Shown here: piece after piece, positions 17,077 to 26,296 of the stretch
Position numbering within the stretch: the first letter of the stretch is position 1
Layout of the letters: each line of letters starts with the position of its first letter
DNA from: Brumimicrobium sp035497735
Lineage (GTDB): Bacteria; Bacteroidota; Bacteroidia; Flavobacteriales_D; Crocinitomicaceae
Assembly (NCBI GenBank): GCA_035497735.1
Contig: DATJCX010000016.1
Location: 16,627 to 80,626 of the forward strand
DNA length: 64,000 bases
Direction: 5' to 3'
The notes under the pieces: model-generated
Told to the model about the DNA's origin: nothing
The model's database searches: none
Seen by the model: the letters and a program-made list of their open reading frames with translations, nothing else
Translations under genes and position numbers: made by a program

Positions 17077-17775
17077 ATGGGAAGTGGTAAATTTGCAGTA
17101 ATTGGAGTTGGGAAGTATGGTTCCAATATCGCGCGACGTCTAGCAGAAAAAGGGGCACAAGTGTTCGCTTTTGATATCGATGAAAATAAGATTGAAAACA
17201 TTAAAGACGACGTTGCTTTTGCGGTGACATTAAATAGCGCCGATTTTAAGGCAATCTCTTCACAGAAATTGGATGATTTAGACGCAGTAGTTGTTGCGAT
17301 TGGAGATAATTTTGAGGCAACTGTTTTAACAGCAGTTCATCTAATTGACTTAAATGTAAAGCGTATTATTGCCAGAGCAAACGGAGAAGACCAACGATTA
17401 ATTCTAGATAAAATTGGTATTAGAGAAATTTTAGCACCAGAAGATGAAGTTGCCTTCGTGATTAGAGAGAAATTACTGAATCCTTCAATACTTTCCTACT
17501 TGCAATTGTCAGATGATTATGAGATTGCTGAAATTAGACCGCCAAAAGGAACCATCAATAGAACGATTGGAGATATCGACTTTAGAAATAAATATCAATT
17601 GACACTTGTAACGATGAGACGAGAATATGACGTCAAAAAGAAAGGTGTTTACGAGGTAGAGCAACATGTTATCGGTGTACCTAAAAGCGATACGGTTATT
17701 GAAGCTAGAGATACATTGGTTTTGTTTGGAACTGCCAAACATGTTCAACGATTTATTGATGTCAATGAATCTTGA
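17077..17775 (+). CDS. TrkA/KtrA-type K+ channel regulatory protein (RCK_N and RCK_C)
   Basis: A 232-aa cytosolic protein. Residues 5-125 are a Rossmann RCK_N domain with the dinucleotide-binding motif GVGKYGSNIARRLAEKG and the acidic FAFDIDENK that binds the ribose. Residues about 140-225 are an RCK_C domain ending in DTLVLFGTAKHVQRF. Such rings gate TrkH/KtrB potassium channels in response to NAD(H), ATP or c-di-AMP. No channel gene lies next to it in this window, so the partner is encoded elsewhere. It follows the trans-sulfuration gene by 10 bp and is closed by a strong terminator. Confidence 0.92.
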   Translation: MGSGKFAVIGVGKYGSNIARRLAEKGAQVFAFDIDENKIENIKDDVAFAVTLNSADFKAISSQKLDDLDAVVVAIGDNFEATVLTAVHLIDLNVKRIIARANGEDQRLILDKIGIREILAPEDEVAFVIREKLLNPSILSYLQLSDDYEIAEIRPPKGTINRTIGDIDFRNKYQLTLVTMRREYDVKKKGVYEVEQHVIGVPKSDTVIEARDTLVLFGTAKHVQRFIDVNES

Positions 17776-17807
17776 TAAAAACACTGGAAAATAAATGATA
17801 CATATAG

Positions 17808-17846
17808 ACGACCATACACCTCATCAGTAGTATGGTCGTTTTTTAT
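17808..17846 (+). terminator. Strong Rho-independent terminator
   Basis: ACGACCATAC (17808-17817) pairs perfectly with GTATGGTCGT (17830-17839), followed by TTTTTTAT. It closes the metB-like/trkA-like transcript. Confidence 0.9.
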
Positions 17847-17855
17847 ACATAAAAA

Positions 17856-18560
17856 ATGAAAATAATAACAGGAACTTCGTCAGGAATAGGAAAGGCTTTA
17901 GCAGAACATTACTTAGCTAAAGGAGAACGTGTAATAGGTATTTCAAGAAGCAATACACTTCAAGATGCATTGTTTACTCATATTCCGTGCGACTTGTCGA
18001 ATATAAAAGAACTGGAGCAATTAGAGTTAAAAAAACACATTACGCAACAGGACTTTCCAATTGCTTTATTCAACAATGCAGGAACAATCGGAGATATCAA
18101 TAGAAGTCACGAACTTAGCTTGAGTCATTATACACAAGTAGCAAATTTAAACATCGTTGCGCCGCAGTATTTAAGCACTTTAGTGTTGCAAACTTTCGGA
18201 TTTGAAAACGTTTCATTTATACTAAACATCTCTTCTGGCGCAGGTCAGAGACCAATACCATCATGGGCTGCTTATTGCGCTTCGAAAGCTGCGATTGATT
18301 TGTTCTCAAGAACATTGCAAGAAGAAATACTAGAACTAGGTTATTCAACTAGAATATTTAGCGTTGCTCCTGGTGTAGTAGATACTCAAATGCAGGTTAC
18401 CATTCGCCAAAGTGGGGAAGAAAACTTCTCGCAGAACAAGAAGTTTATCGAACTAAAAGAAGAGAATATGCTTCGTTCACCAGAAGAGGTAGCCCAACTT
18501 TTAACAGAATTATTAGCAAACATGCCTTCGCTTGAAGAAGGAGTTGTACTTAGGGTCTAA
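17856..18560 (+). CDS. Short-chain dehydrogenase/reductase, sepiapterin-reductase-like
   Basis: A 234-aa classical SDR. It has the cofactor motif TGTSSGIGKALA (residues 5-16), the NNAG motif (73-76), a Ser at 126-127 in NISSGAG, and the Tyr140-x3-Lys144 pair in AAYCASKAA. SVAPGVVDTQMQ follows, as in family members that reduce small carbonyl compounds with NADPH. The order and spacing resemble sepiapterin reductases and benzil reductases; the substrate is not predictable. The gene starts 10 bp after the preceding terminator, so it must carry its own signals in a very short space or rely on read-through. It converges on the giant adhesin gene, with a shared terminator between. Confidence 0.9.
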   Translation: MKIITGTSSGIGKALAEHYLAKGERVIGISRSNTLQDALFTHIPCDLSNIKELEQLELKKHITQQDFPIALFNNAGTIGDINRSHELSLSHYTQVANLNIVAPQYLSTLVLQTFGFENVSFILNISSGAGQRPIPSWAAYCASKAAIDLFSRTLQEEILELGYSTRIFSVAPGVVDTQMQVTIRQSGEENFSQNKKFIELKEENMLRSPEEVAQLLTELLANMPSLEEGVVLRV

Positions 18561-18636
18561 TTCGTAATTTAACGCCTGTTTTAAGCGTCTTCTATAACCA
18601 CTACGATTATTCCATTAAATATGTTTTGACCAAGAA

Positions 18637-18668
18637 AAAAGCGGTGAAAGTTACTTTCCACCGCTTTT
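18637..18668. terminator. Bidirectional terminator between SDR and giant adhesin gene
   Basis: AAAAGCGGTGAAAG pairs with CTTTCCACCGCTTTT (one bulged base); both strands end in T/A runs. It suits both convergent genes. Confidence 0.8.
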
Positions 18669-18692
18669 AATATTTTATAAGTTAGTTATGAA

Positions 18693-21600
18693 CTATCGAA
18701 GTAAATTCACGTGACCTACAAATGTTTTCACATGTCGTGTATCCATCGTTGTTCTTACTTCAATTTTCCAAACATACGTTCCATCTCTACAAAGCTCTCC
18801 ATCCACTCCGTATGTTCCGTTCCATCCAACCTCAGCGTTGTGTGACTCGAACATTAATTCACCCCAACGATTGAAGATATACAAAGTATATCTCTGTGGA
18901 TCAAATCCTGCTGTAAGTATTGGTTTAAACGTTTCGTTAACACCGTCTTCATCTGGTGTAAATGTATTCGGAACATAGAACAATAGCTCTTCTGTAAAGT
19001 CAACTACAACTGATGTTGTATCCACACATCCTTCAGCTGAAGTTGCCGTCAGTGTAACAACATAAGAGTTGCTTTCATTGTGCGGGAAGTTGTGTACAGG
19101 TGAGAATTCATTTGAAGTTCCTAAACCATCACCAAAGTCCCAATGATAGGTACTACCTCCTTGCGTTTGGTTCACCATTTGTGACGTCCAGTTGTAGGAA
19201 TACAGATCTTGTGGACTTGGATAGAAACTTGCAATTGGCCCTGGTGCAACTTCAACTACTTCAACAAGATTTACATTATTGCTACATCCTGTTGCCACAT
19301 CAATAACCGTCGTTAAGTAATATCCATATGTTCCAGGGTTTTCTGTTGGCACACCAACACTTGAAGTATTCCCTCCATAAGTTTGAACTGTCTTATCTGG
19401 ACCGTTGTTGATGTTGTAAACGAATAGGTAGTTACCCGTTCCGTCTGCCCCATTAAATAGGATATGCGGATACTCTTCGTTTTCACACACCGTTGTTGAA
19501 CCAGACATTGTTGCTGTTGGCAATGGGTTAACTGTAATTGAAACTGTTCCTGATGCGTCATTTGAACATGAAGTTGAACTTGCATCTTGAACAGAAATTA
19601 ATTCATAAGTTACCGTACCCACAGCATTTGTTGGAACTGGAATCACTGCAGTATTTCCAGAAGAAACAACTGTTTGATTGATACCACCATCAACACTATA
19701 AGTGAATGTATAAGGTGCAGTACCGTTCATTCCAGTAAAGATTACCGTCGGTAAATTAATATCACCAAAACAAGCATCTCCCGAAGCTGAAATAGTTGCT
19801 AAAGGAAGTGGGTTCACAACAATTACTGCTGTTTGATTGGTAATGTTACTTACACATGTTGTAGTACTCGCATCTTGCACTGATAACAACTGGTAAGTAA
19901 AGGTACCTGGTGAAAAAGTTGGAACAGAAAGTGTAATCGTATTTCCTGACGAAATCACTGTTTGTGCCGGCCCATTATTAATTGAATAAGTAAATGAATA
20001 CGGCGCTGTTCCTTCTGAACCTGTAAGGGTAATTGTTGGAGCTGCTCCGTTTTGACAAACATCTGTTGAACCTGTAATCGTTGCTGATGGCAATGGATTA
20101 ACAATGATTGTTGTACTTTGAGCACTCACTGTATTCGAACAAGCAGTTGAACTCGCATCTTGTAACGATATTAAGTCATAAACGAAAGTTCCCGCCGTTG
20201 ATGTTGGTGCCAAAACAGTTCCAGTGTTTCCAACTGAAGTTACTGTTTGAGGTGCACCACCATTAATGGTGTAAGTGAACGTATAAGGTGCTGTTCCTCC
20301 TGTACCTGTAAAGCTAACTACTGGCTCTCCATCATTCTGACAAACAATTACTGTTGCAGATGAAGAAATAGCAGCACTTGGAAGTGGATTCACTAAAATG
20401 GTAGCTGTTTGACCTGAAACTCCGTTTGAACATGTTGTTGAACTCGCATCCTGAACAGATGTTAAATTGTAAGTAAACGTTCCTGAAGTTCCAGTTGGTG
20501 CAGTTACAGTTGCTGTGTTACCAGTTGAAGTTACTGTCATTGCTGAACCACCATTAACTGTATATGTAAATGTATAAGGTGCAGTTCCATTCGCTCCTGT
20601 AAATGTAATTGTTGGTTCAGTATCGTCTTGACAAATATCCATTGTTCCAGCGATAGTTGCTGTTGGTAATGGATTTACAAGAACTGTTGCAGTTTGTCCA
20701 ACAACGTCATTTAAACAAGTTGTAGAACTCGCATCTTGAACGCTAGTCAATTCATAAACGAATGTTCCAGCTGTTCCAGTTGGTGCAGTTACAGTAACTG
20801 AATTACTTGGTGTTGTAATTGTTTGTGAAGCACCGCCATTGATAGTATAAGTAAATGTGTAAGGCGCTGTTCCGTCGGCTCCAGTGAAAGTAATCGTTGG
20901 CGCTGAATCGTCTTGACAAACATCGATTGTCCCTGCAATTGTTGCAGTTGGCAATGGGTTAACAATTACCGTTGCTGTTTGAGTAGCAACTGCATTAATA
21001 CATGTTGTTGAACTCGCATCTTGAACGCTAGTCAACTCATAAACGAATGTCCCGTCTGTTCCAGTTGGCGCAGAAACCGTTGCAGTATTTCCTGTTGAAG
21101 TTACTGTTTGGTCTGTTCCACCGTTGATGTTATATGTAAATGTATATGGTGCTGTCCCATTCGCTCCTGTGAAAGTAATCGTTGGTGCTGTTCCGTCTTC
21201 ACAAACATCAATTGTTCCTGCAATTGAAGCAGTCGGCAATGGATTTACAATTACCGTAGCTGATTGATCAGCAACTGCATTGTTACAAACAGTAGCACTA
21301 GCATCTGCTACAGAAATAAGTGTGTAAATGAATGTTCCATCCGTTCCTGTTGGTGCTGTTACCGTTGCTTCATCTCCAGTTGAGGTCACTGTTTGTGCCG
21401 TTCCACCGTTGATATTATAGGTGAAAGTATAAGGTGCTGTTCCGTCTGCTCCTGTAAAAGTAATTGTTGGTTCAGCATCGTCTTGACAAACATCGATTGT
21501 TCCTGCAATTGAAGCAGTTGGCAATGGATTTACAATTATCGTTGTAGTTTGCGTCGAAGGCACTACGTTACCACAAGCTGTTGAACTCGCATCTTGTACA

Positions 21601-24600
21601 TTTGTTAAAACGTACTCAAACGTTCCTGCAGTTCCTGTTGGTGCAGTAATTGTTGCTGTATTTCCTGTTGAAGTTACTGTTTGTGGAGTTCCGCCATTAA
21701 TCGTATAAGTGAAAGTATATGGTGCTGTTCCTGTTGCTCCTGTAAACGTAATTGTTGGCTCAGCATCGTCTTCACAAACGATAACTGTGGCATCCGTATC
21801 TACAACTGCACTCGGTAGAGGATTTACAAGAACAGAAGCTGTCTGTCCTGTTACTACATTCGAACAAGTTGTTGAAGTTCCATCTATTACTGATACTAAG
21901 TTGTAAGTAAACGTTCCTGCTGCTCCTGTTGGTACAGTTACAGTTGCTACGTCTCCTGTTGAAGTCACTGTTTGTGTTGCACCGCCATTAACTGTATAAG
22001 TAAATGTATAAGGTGCAGTTCCATTCGCTCCAGTGAAAGTAATTGTTGGCTCAGTATCGTCTTGACAAACGTCTGTTGTTCCTGCAATCGTCGCTGTTGG
22101 TAATGGATTAACAATAACTGTTGAACTTTGAGAATTCACTGTGTTTGAACAAGCTGTTGAACTTGCATCTTGAATAGAAACTAAATCATAAACGAAAGTT
22201 CCAGCTATTCCTGTTGGTACTGTTACCGAAGCACTATTCCCAGTCGAAGTGATAGTTTGATCCGCCCCGCCGTTAATTGTGTAAGTAAATACAAAAGGCG
22301 CTTCTCCTTGCGTTCCTGTGAAAGTAATTATTGGTTCAGTATCATCTTGACAGATAGTAATCGTTGCACTACTACTTACCGAAGCATTTGGTGCTACATT
22401 AACGATAATCGTTGCTGACTGGTTTGTTACAGTACTGATACAAGCTGTTGAACTTGCGTCCTGAACAGAAATCACTTCATAAACAAAAGTTCCTTCAACA
22501 TCTGTAGGAACAGAAACTGTTGCTGTATTCCCAGTTGAAGTTGCTGTTTGTGGCGCACCACCGTTAACCGTATAAGTAAAAGTGTAAGGTGCAGTTCCAT
22601 TTGATCCTGTAAAAGTAATTACTGGTGGCGCATCGTCTTGACAAATATCTACCGTCCCGTTAATTGTTGCACTTGGTGAAGGATTCACAAGAACAGAAGC
22701 AGTTTGACCTGTTACAGTGTTTGAACAAGTAGTTGAACTTCCATCTACAACTGAAGTAATTTCATATGTAAATGTTCCTGCTGTACCTGTTGGTGCGTTG
22801 ACAGTTGCTATATCTCCTGTTGAAGTAACTGTTTGTGGAGTTCCACCATTAATGGTATAAGTAAAAGTGTAAGGTGCAGTTCCATTTGCCCCAGTAAAAG
22901 TTAATGTAGGTGCGGTTCCACTCTGACAAACATCAGTTGTTCCTGCGATTGTCGCTGTTGGCAATGGATTTACAATTACAGTTGTAGTTTGAACTGAAGC
23001 AATTACGTTCCCACAAATTGTAGTACTAGCATCTGCTACATTTGTCAATTCGTACACGTAAGTACCTGCTGTACCTGTTGGCGCAGTCACTGTTGCTGTG
23101 TTTCCTGTTGACGTCACCGTTTGAGGTGCACCGCCATTAATCGTATAGGTAAATGTATAAGGTGCTGTTCCGTCTGTTCCTGTGAAAGAAACTGTTGGCG
23201 CTGTTCCATTTTCACAAACCATGATCGTCGCATCTGAATCTACTACCGCATTAGGTAATGGATTCACAATTACTGTCGTGCTTTGAGATGAAATCGTGTT
23301 TTCACAAACTGTTGTACTTGCATCTACTACTGAAATTACTTCGTAAACAAATGTTCCTGCTGTTCCAGTTGGTGCAGTTACAGTTGCTGTGTTTCCTGTT
23401 GAAGTTACTGTTTGTGGAGCTCCACCATCAATTGTATAAGTAAATATGTAAGGTGCAGTTCCGTTAGATCCTGTAAAAGTAATTGTCGGTTCTGCATCAT
23501 CTTGACAAACGATAATTGTTGCATCAGAAGATACTACTGCGCTTGGTAACGGATTTACTGTTACCGTTGTCGTTTGCGTTGGAGGCACTACGTCACCACA
23601 AGTTGTTGAACTAGCATCTTCAATGTTTGTCAATGCGTAAACATAAGTCCCAGCTGTTCCTGTTGGTGCAGATACCGTCACAGAATTTCCTGTTGAAGTT
23701 ACTGTTTGTGGAGCTCCACCATTAATTGTATAAGTAAATGTGTAAGGCGCAGTTCCATTTGCTCCTGTAAATGAAATTGTTGGTTCAGCATCATCTTGAC
23801 AAACGATAATCGTTGCATCAGAATCTATTACTGCACTTGGCAAAGGATTCACAATTACAGTTGCTGTTTGACTTGTTACTGTACTCTCACAGATAGAAGA
23901 ACTTGCATCTTCCACATTGGTCAATTCATAAACAAAAGTTCCTGCTGTTACAGTTGGTGCGGTTACAGTTGCTGAATTTCCTGTTGAAGTTACTGTTTGT
24001 GGCGCACCACCATTTACCGTATAAGTAAATGTGTAAGGTGCTGTTCCATTTGCTCCTGTAAAGGTAATTGTTGGCGCAGTGTCATCTTGACAAACTTCTG
24101 TTGTCCCAGCAATTGTAGCTGTTGGAAGTGTGTTTACGATTACCGTTGCAATTTGCCCCGTTACCGTATTCGAACATGTTGTAGAACTTGCATCAACAAC
24201 TGAAGAAATTTCGTATTCGAATGATCCTGCTGTACCTGTTGGAACTGTTACAGTTGCTACGTCACCAGTTGAAGTTACCGTTTGGGAAGTACCTCCATTT
24301 ATCGAATATGTAAATGTATAAGGTGCTGTTCCGTTTGCTCCTGTAAAAGTAATTGTTGGTGCAGCTTCTCCTAAACAAACCTCAGTTGTACCAGCAACCG
24401 TAGCTGTTGGCAGCGGATTTACTATAATGATCGCGTCTCCTGTTACTGGAACCGAACAACCATTTGCATCTACTACCGAAACTAAGTTGTAGGTAAAAGT
24501 TCCTACTGTTCCTGTTGGCGCTGCAACTGTTGCTATGTTTCCTGTTGAAGTTGCCGTTTGATTTGCACCTCCATTAATATTGTATGTAAACGTATATGGT

Positions 24601-26099
24601 GCAGTTCCGTTTCCTCCTGTGAATGTAATCGTTGGATTACCACCATTTTGACAAACCTCAGCAGCTCCATCTATTGTAGCAGTTGGATCTGGATTTATCA
24701 CGATAGAAACTTGATCGGTGTTTTCACACTCGTTGGCATCTGTTCCTGTTACAGTATAGGTTGCTGAAGTCGTTGCTGTAAAAGGTACGCCGTCAACCAC
24801 GCCGTTATCCCAAGCGTATGTTGTAGCTCCACTCCCACTTAAAGTAACAGATTCACCATTACAAATAGCTAAATCTGCTCCTGCATCAACGTTTGGTAAA
24901 GGATTTACTGTAACTGCTACATCGTCTGTGGCGGTACAAGTCCCGACTGTTGCTGAAACCGAATAAACGGTTGTTCCAGGTGCGGTAGGCGTAAAAGGTA
25001 CACCGTCCACAACTCCATTATCCCAAGTTACTGTATGTCCATCTGGATTATTCGCTTGTAAATTAACAGGTGAACCCAAACAAACTGAAAAGTCATTAGG
25101 TGCAGAAATGTTTGGTAAATCAGCTGCAGGATTTACGACAACCTGATCTGATACCACAATTGGTGCTCCTCCTGCACAGGGTGTATAAGTAGCTTCAGCG
25201 GTATAAGTTGTGGAAATAGTTGGACAAACAGTAATCGTTTTGTCTGTACTGATTACGTTATTATTTTCGTCTAACCATCTGAATGTGTAGATTGAAGCTC
25301 CATTTGGACTAAATCTCCACGCTTCAGAGTTGCTAGTATTAACAGCCCATGTACCAGTATTTCTACCTGGTGCAGCAATTCCAGCTCCACCACCATTTCT
25401 TTGAATTCCAATAACAGCATTACCGTAATTCCAGTTTGTACACAAGTCCTTTCTTTGAACAAAAACATCGATAGCATTCGTTGTTTCATATAAAACCATC
25501 ATAGATGAACTTCTGGCTCCAGGACAATTATCGCTATTATAATGCGGTAAGTTTTCAAATACTACAGCTAAAATACGACATGGTGCTTCCCCTAAGAGGT
25601 AGTACCTAACAGAACCTCCTGCAGAAGTACCTGGTTCCATATCGTGCAGTACTCCAAAAATGTTCCCCATACTATTCAATGCTGCAGACGGACAACTTGC
25701 GGTAAAACTCCAAGGTTGACCACCTGTTCTACCATTTCCTAAAGAGATGGCACCGTTAGAACCAATAGTTGCTTGGGTATAAGTTTGTCCATAAAAACAA
25801 AATGAAAAAGGTAAATTAATAACTGGACTCCATACGTCGTCCGTTCCAACAGAAACCGCTGTTCCTCCAGGTTGATTAAATGGAATTGGTGGCGCATACG
25901 GAATAGAAGCAACAGTATAAGATGTGGTTGCACCTGTTTCAAAAGGAAATGCAGTCAGCGTTGTACAAGTTTCTGTACAATCTAATGTTACATCAGGACC
26001 TGCATCAACAGCAGGACATCCAGGGAATTGAGAAAATGACAAAAATGACAAACTCCAAAAGAACCCTATCAAACTAATTCGAAAATAATTACCAACCAT
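18693..26099 (-). CDS. Giant repetitive surface protein (2468 aa) with T9SS type B sorting domain
   Basis: An adhesin-like protein. The signal peptide (MVGNYFRISLIGFFWSLSFLS, mature from about SQFPG) is followed by a nidogen/lectin-like N-terminal region (about 25-320) with FCFYGQTYTQATIGSNG. Two short Ig-like repeats precede 19 tandem beta-sandwich repeats of about 95 aa. The repeat core reads VCQDDxEPTITFTGANGTAPYTF, split over two strands, then a Q-T-V-T-S-T-G hairpin and a V-x-D-A-S-S-T-x-C strand; each repeat holds two Cys, probably a disulfide. A PKD domain (YHWDFGDGLGTSNEFSP) and a gliding-motility C-terminal domain (FYVPNTFTPDEDGVNE to FVGHVNLLR) end the protein. Exported through T9SS, likely to the cell surface. 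A PorP/SprF gene lies 6 kb upstream in the locus. No enzymatic motif is seen. Confidence 0.93.
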   Translation of the reverse strand: MVGNYFRISLIGFFWSLSFLSFSQFPGCPAVDAGPDVTLDCTETCTTLTAFPFETGATTSYTVASIPYAPPIPFNQPGGTAVSVGTDDVWSPVINLPFSFCFYGQTYTQATIGSNGAISLGNGRTGGQPWSFTASCPSAALNSMGNIFGVLHDMEPGTSAGGSVRYYLLGEAPCRILAVVFENLPHYNSDNCPGARSSSMMVLYETTNAIDVFVQRKDLCTNWNYGNAVIGIQRNGGGAGIAAPGRNTGTWAVNTSNSEAWRFSPNGASIYTFRWLDENNNVISTDKTITVCPTISTTYTAEATYTPCAGGAPIVVSDQVVVNPAADLPNISAPNDFSVCLGSPVNLQANNPDGHTVTWDNGVVDGVPFTPTAPGTTVYSVSATVGTCTATDDVAVTVNPLPNVDAGADLAICNGESVTLSGSGATTYAWDNGVVDGVPFTATTSATYTVTGTDANECENTDQVSIVINPDPTATIDGAAEVCQNGGNPTITFTGGNGTAPYTFTYNINGGANQTATSTGNIATVAAPTGTVGTFTYNLVSVVDANGCSVPVTGDAIIIVNPLPTATVAGTTEVCLGEAAPTITFTGANGTAPYTFTYSINGGTSQTVTSTGDVATVTVPTGTAGSFEYEISSVVDASSTTCSNTVTGQIATVIVNTLPTATIAGTTEVCQDDTAPTITFTGANGTAPYTFTYTVNGGAPQTVTSTGNSATVTAPTVTAGTFVYELTNVEDASSSICESTVTSQTATVIVNPLPSAVIDSDATIIVCQDDAEPTISFTGANGTAPYTFTYTINGGAPQTVTSTGNSVTVSAPTGTAGTYVYALTNIEDASSTTCGDVVPPTQTTTVTVNPLPSAVVSSDATIIVCQDDAEPTITFTGSNGTAPYIFTYTIDGGAPQTVTSTGNTATVTAPTGTAGTFVYEVISVVDASTTVCENTISSQSTTVIVNPLPNAVVDSDATIMVCENGTAPTVSFTGTDGTAPYTFTYTINGGAPQTVTSTGNTATVTAPTGTAGTYVYELTNVADASTTICGNVIASVQTTTVIVNPLPTATIAGTTDVCQSGTAPTLTFTGANGTAPYTFTYTINGGTPQTVTSTGDIATVNAPTGTAGTFTYEITSVVDGSSTTCSNTVTGQTASVLVNPSPSATINGTVDICQDDAPPVITFTGSNGTAPYTFTYTVNGGAPQTATSTGNTATVSVPTDVEGTFVYEVISVQDASSTACISTVTNQSATIIVNVAPNASVSSSATITICQDDTEPIITFTGTQGEAPFVFTYTINGGADQTITSTGNSASVTVPTGIAGTFVYDLVSIQDASSTACSNTVNSQSSTVIVNPLPTATIAGTTDVCQDDTEPTITFTGANGTAPYTFTYTVNGGATQTVTSTGDVATVTVPTGAAGTFTYNLVSVIDGTSTTCSNVVTGQTASVLVNPLPSAVVDTDATVIVCEDDAEPTITFTGATGTAPYTFTYTINGGTPQTVTSTGNTATITAPTGTAGTFEYVLTNVQDASSTACGNVVPSTQTTTIIVNPLPTASIAGTIDVCQDDAEPTITFTGADGTAPYTFTYNINGGTAQTVTSTGDEATVTAPTGTDGTFIYTLISVADASATVCNNAVADQSATVIVNPLPTASIAGTIDVCEDGTAPTITFTGANGTAPYTFTYNINGGTDQTVTSTGNTATVSAPTGTDGTFVYELTSVQDASSTTCINAVATQTATVIVNPLPTATIAGTIDVCQDDSAPTITFTGADGTAPYTFTYTINGGASQTITTPSNSVTVTAPTGTAGTFVYELTSVQDASSTTCLNDVVGQTATVLVNPLPTATIAGTMDICQDDTEPTITFTGANGTAPYTFTYTVNGGSAMTVTSTGNTATVTAPTGTSGTFTYNLTSVQDASSTTCSNGVSGQTATILVNPLPSAAISSSATVIVCQNDGEPVVSFTGTGGTAPYTFTYTINGGAPQTVTSVGNTGTVLAPTSTAGTFVYDLISLQDASSTACSNTVSAQSTTIIVNPLPSATITGSTDVCQNGAAPTITLTGSEGTAPYSFTYSINNGPAQTVISSGNTITLSVPTFSPGTFTYQLLSVQDASTTTCVSNITNQTAVIVVNPLPLATISASGDACFGDINLPTVIFTGMNGTAPYTFTYSVDGGINQTVVSSGNTAVIPVPTNAVGTVTYELISVQDASSTSCSNDASGTVSITVNPLPTATMSGSTTVCENEEYPHILFNGADGTGNYLFVYNINNGPDKTVQTYGGNTSSVGVPTENPGTYGYYLTTVIDVATGCSNNVNLVEVVEVAPGPIASFYPSPQDLYSYNWTSQMVNQTQGGSTYHWDFGDGLGTSNEFSPVHNFPHNESNSYVVTLTATSAEGCVDTTSVVVDFTEELLFYVPNTFTPDEDGVNETFKPILTAGFDPQRYTLYIFNRWGELMFESHNAEVGWNGTYGVDGELCRDGTYVWKIEVRTTMDTRHVKTFVGHVNLLR
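19244..24692 (-). repeat. Array of 19 coding repeats, about 287 bp each
   Basis: Successive units start at PLPTATI-like boundaries, and 19 can be counted in the translation. Units differ by scattered substitutions, and five carry a two-residue-longer start (SDATIIVC type instead of GTTDVC). The array covers 5.4 kb of the giant gene. Confidence 0.85.
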
Positions 26100-26265
26100 A
26101 TCGCCTTCAATTTAAGTTATTCGGTTAGTAGAGATGTAAGTATTTTAGTGTCAATTTTTTTTTGAGTAGTAGGTCAGGACGAATTATATAAGTGTATGTA
26201 TAATCAATAAACGACTAATATAGAAAATAGTTGCCGAATTTGTTAATAATATAAAAAAATAAATA

Positions 26266-26289
26266 AAAAAGAGGCTTGCGCCCCTTTTT
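26266..26289 (-). terminator. Terminator after the barrel/repeat gene
   Basis: On the minus strand AAAAAGGGGC pairs with GCCTCTTTTT (one G-U) around a GCAA loop, followed by TTATTTATTTTTTT. It begins 8 bp after the stop at 26297. Confidence 0.85.
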
Positions 26290-26296
26290 CTAATTT

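Noticed and set aside
19244..24692. Regular spaced repeats that could look like a CRISPR array
   Set aside because: The unit is about 287 bp with no conserved short repeat plus unique spacer pattern, and it is a coding tandem array in one long frame.
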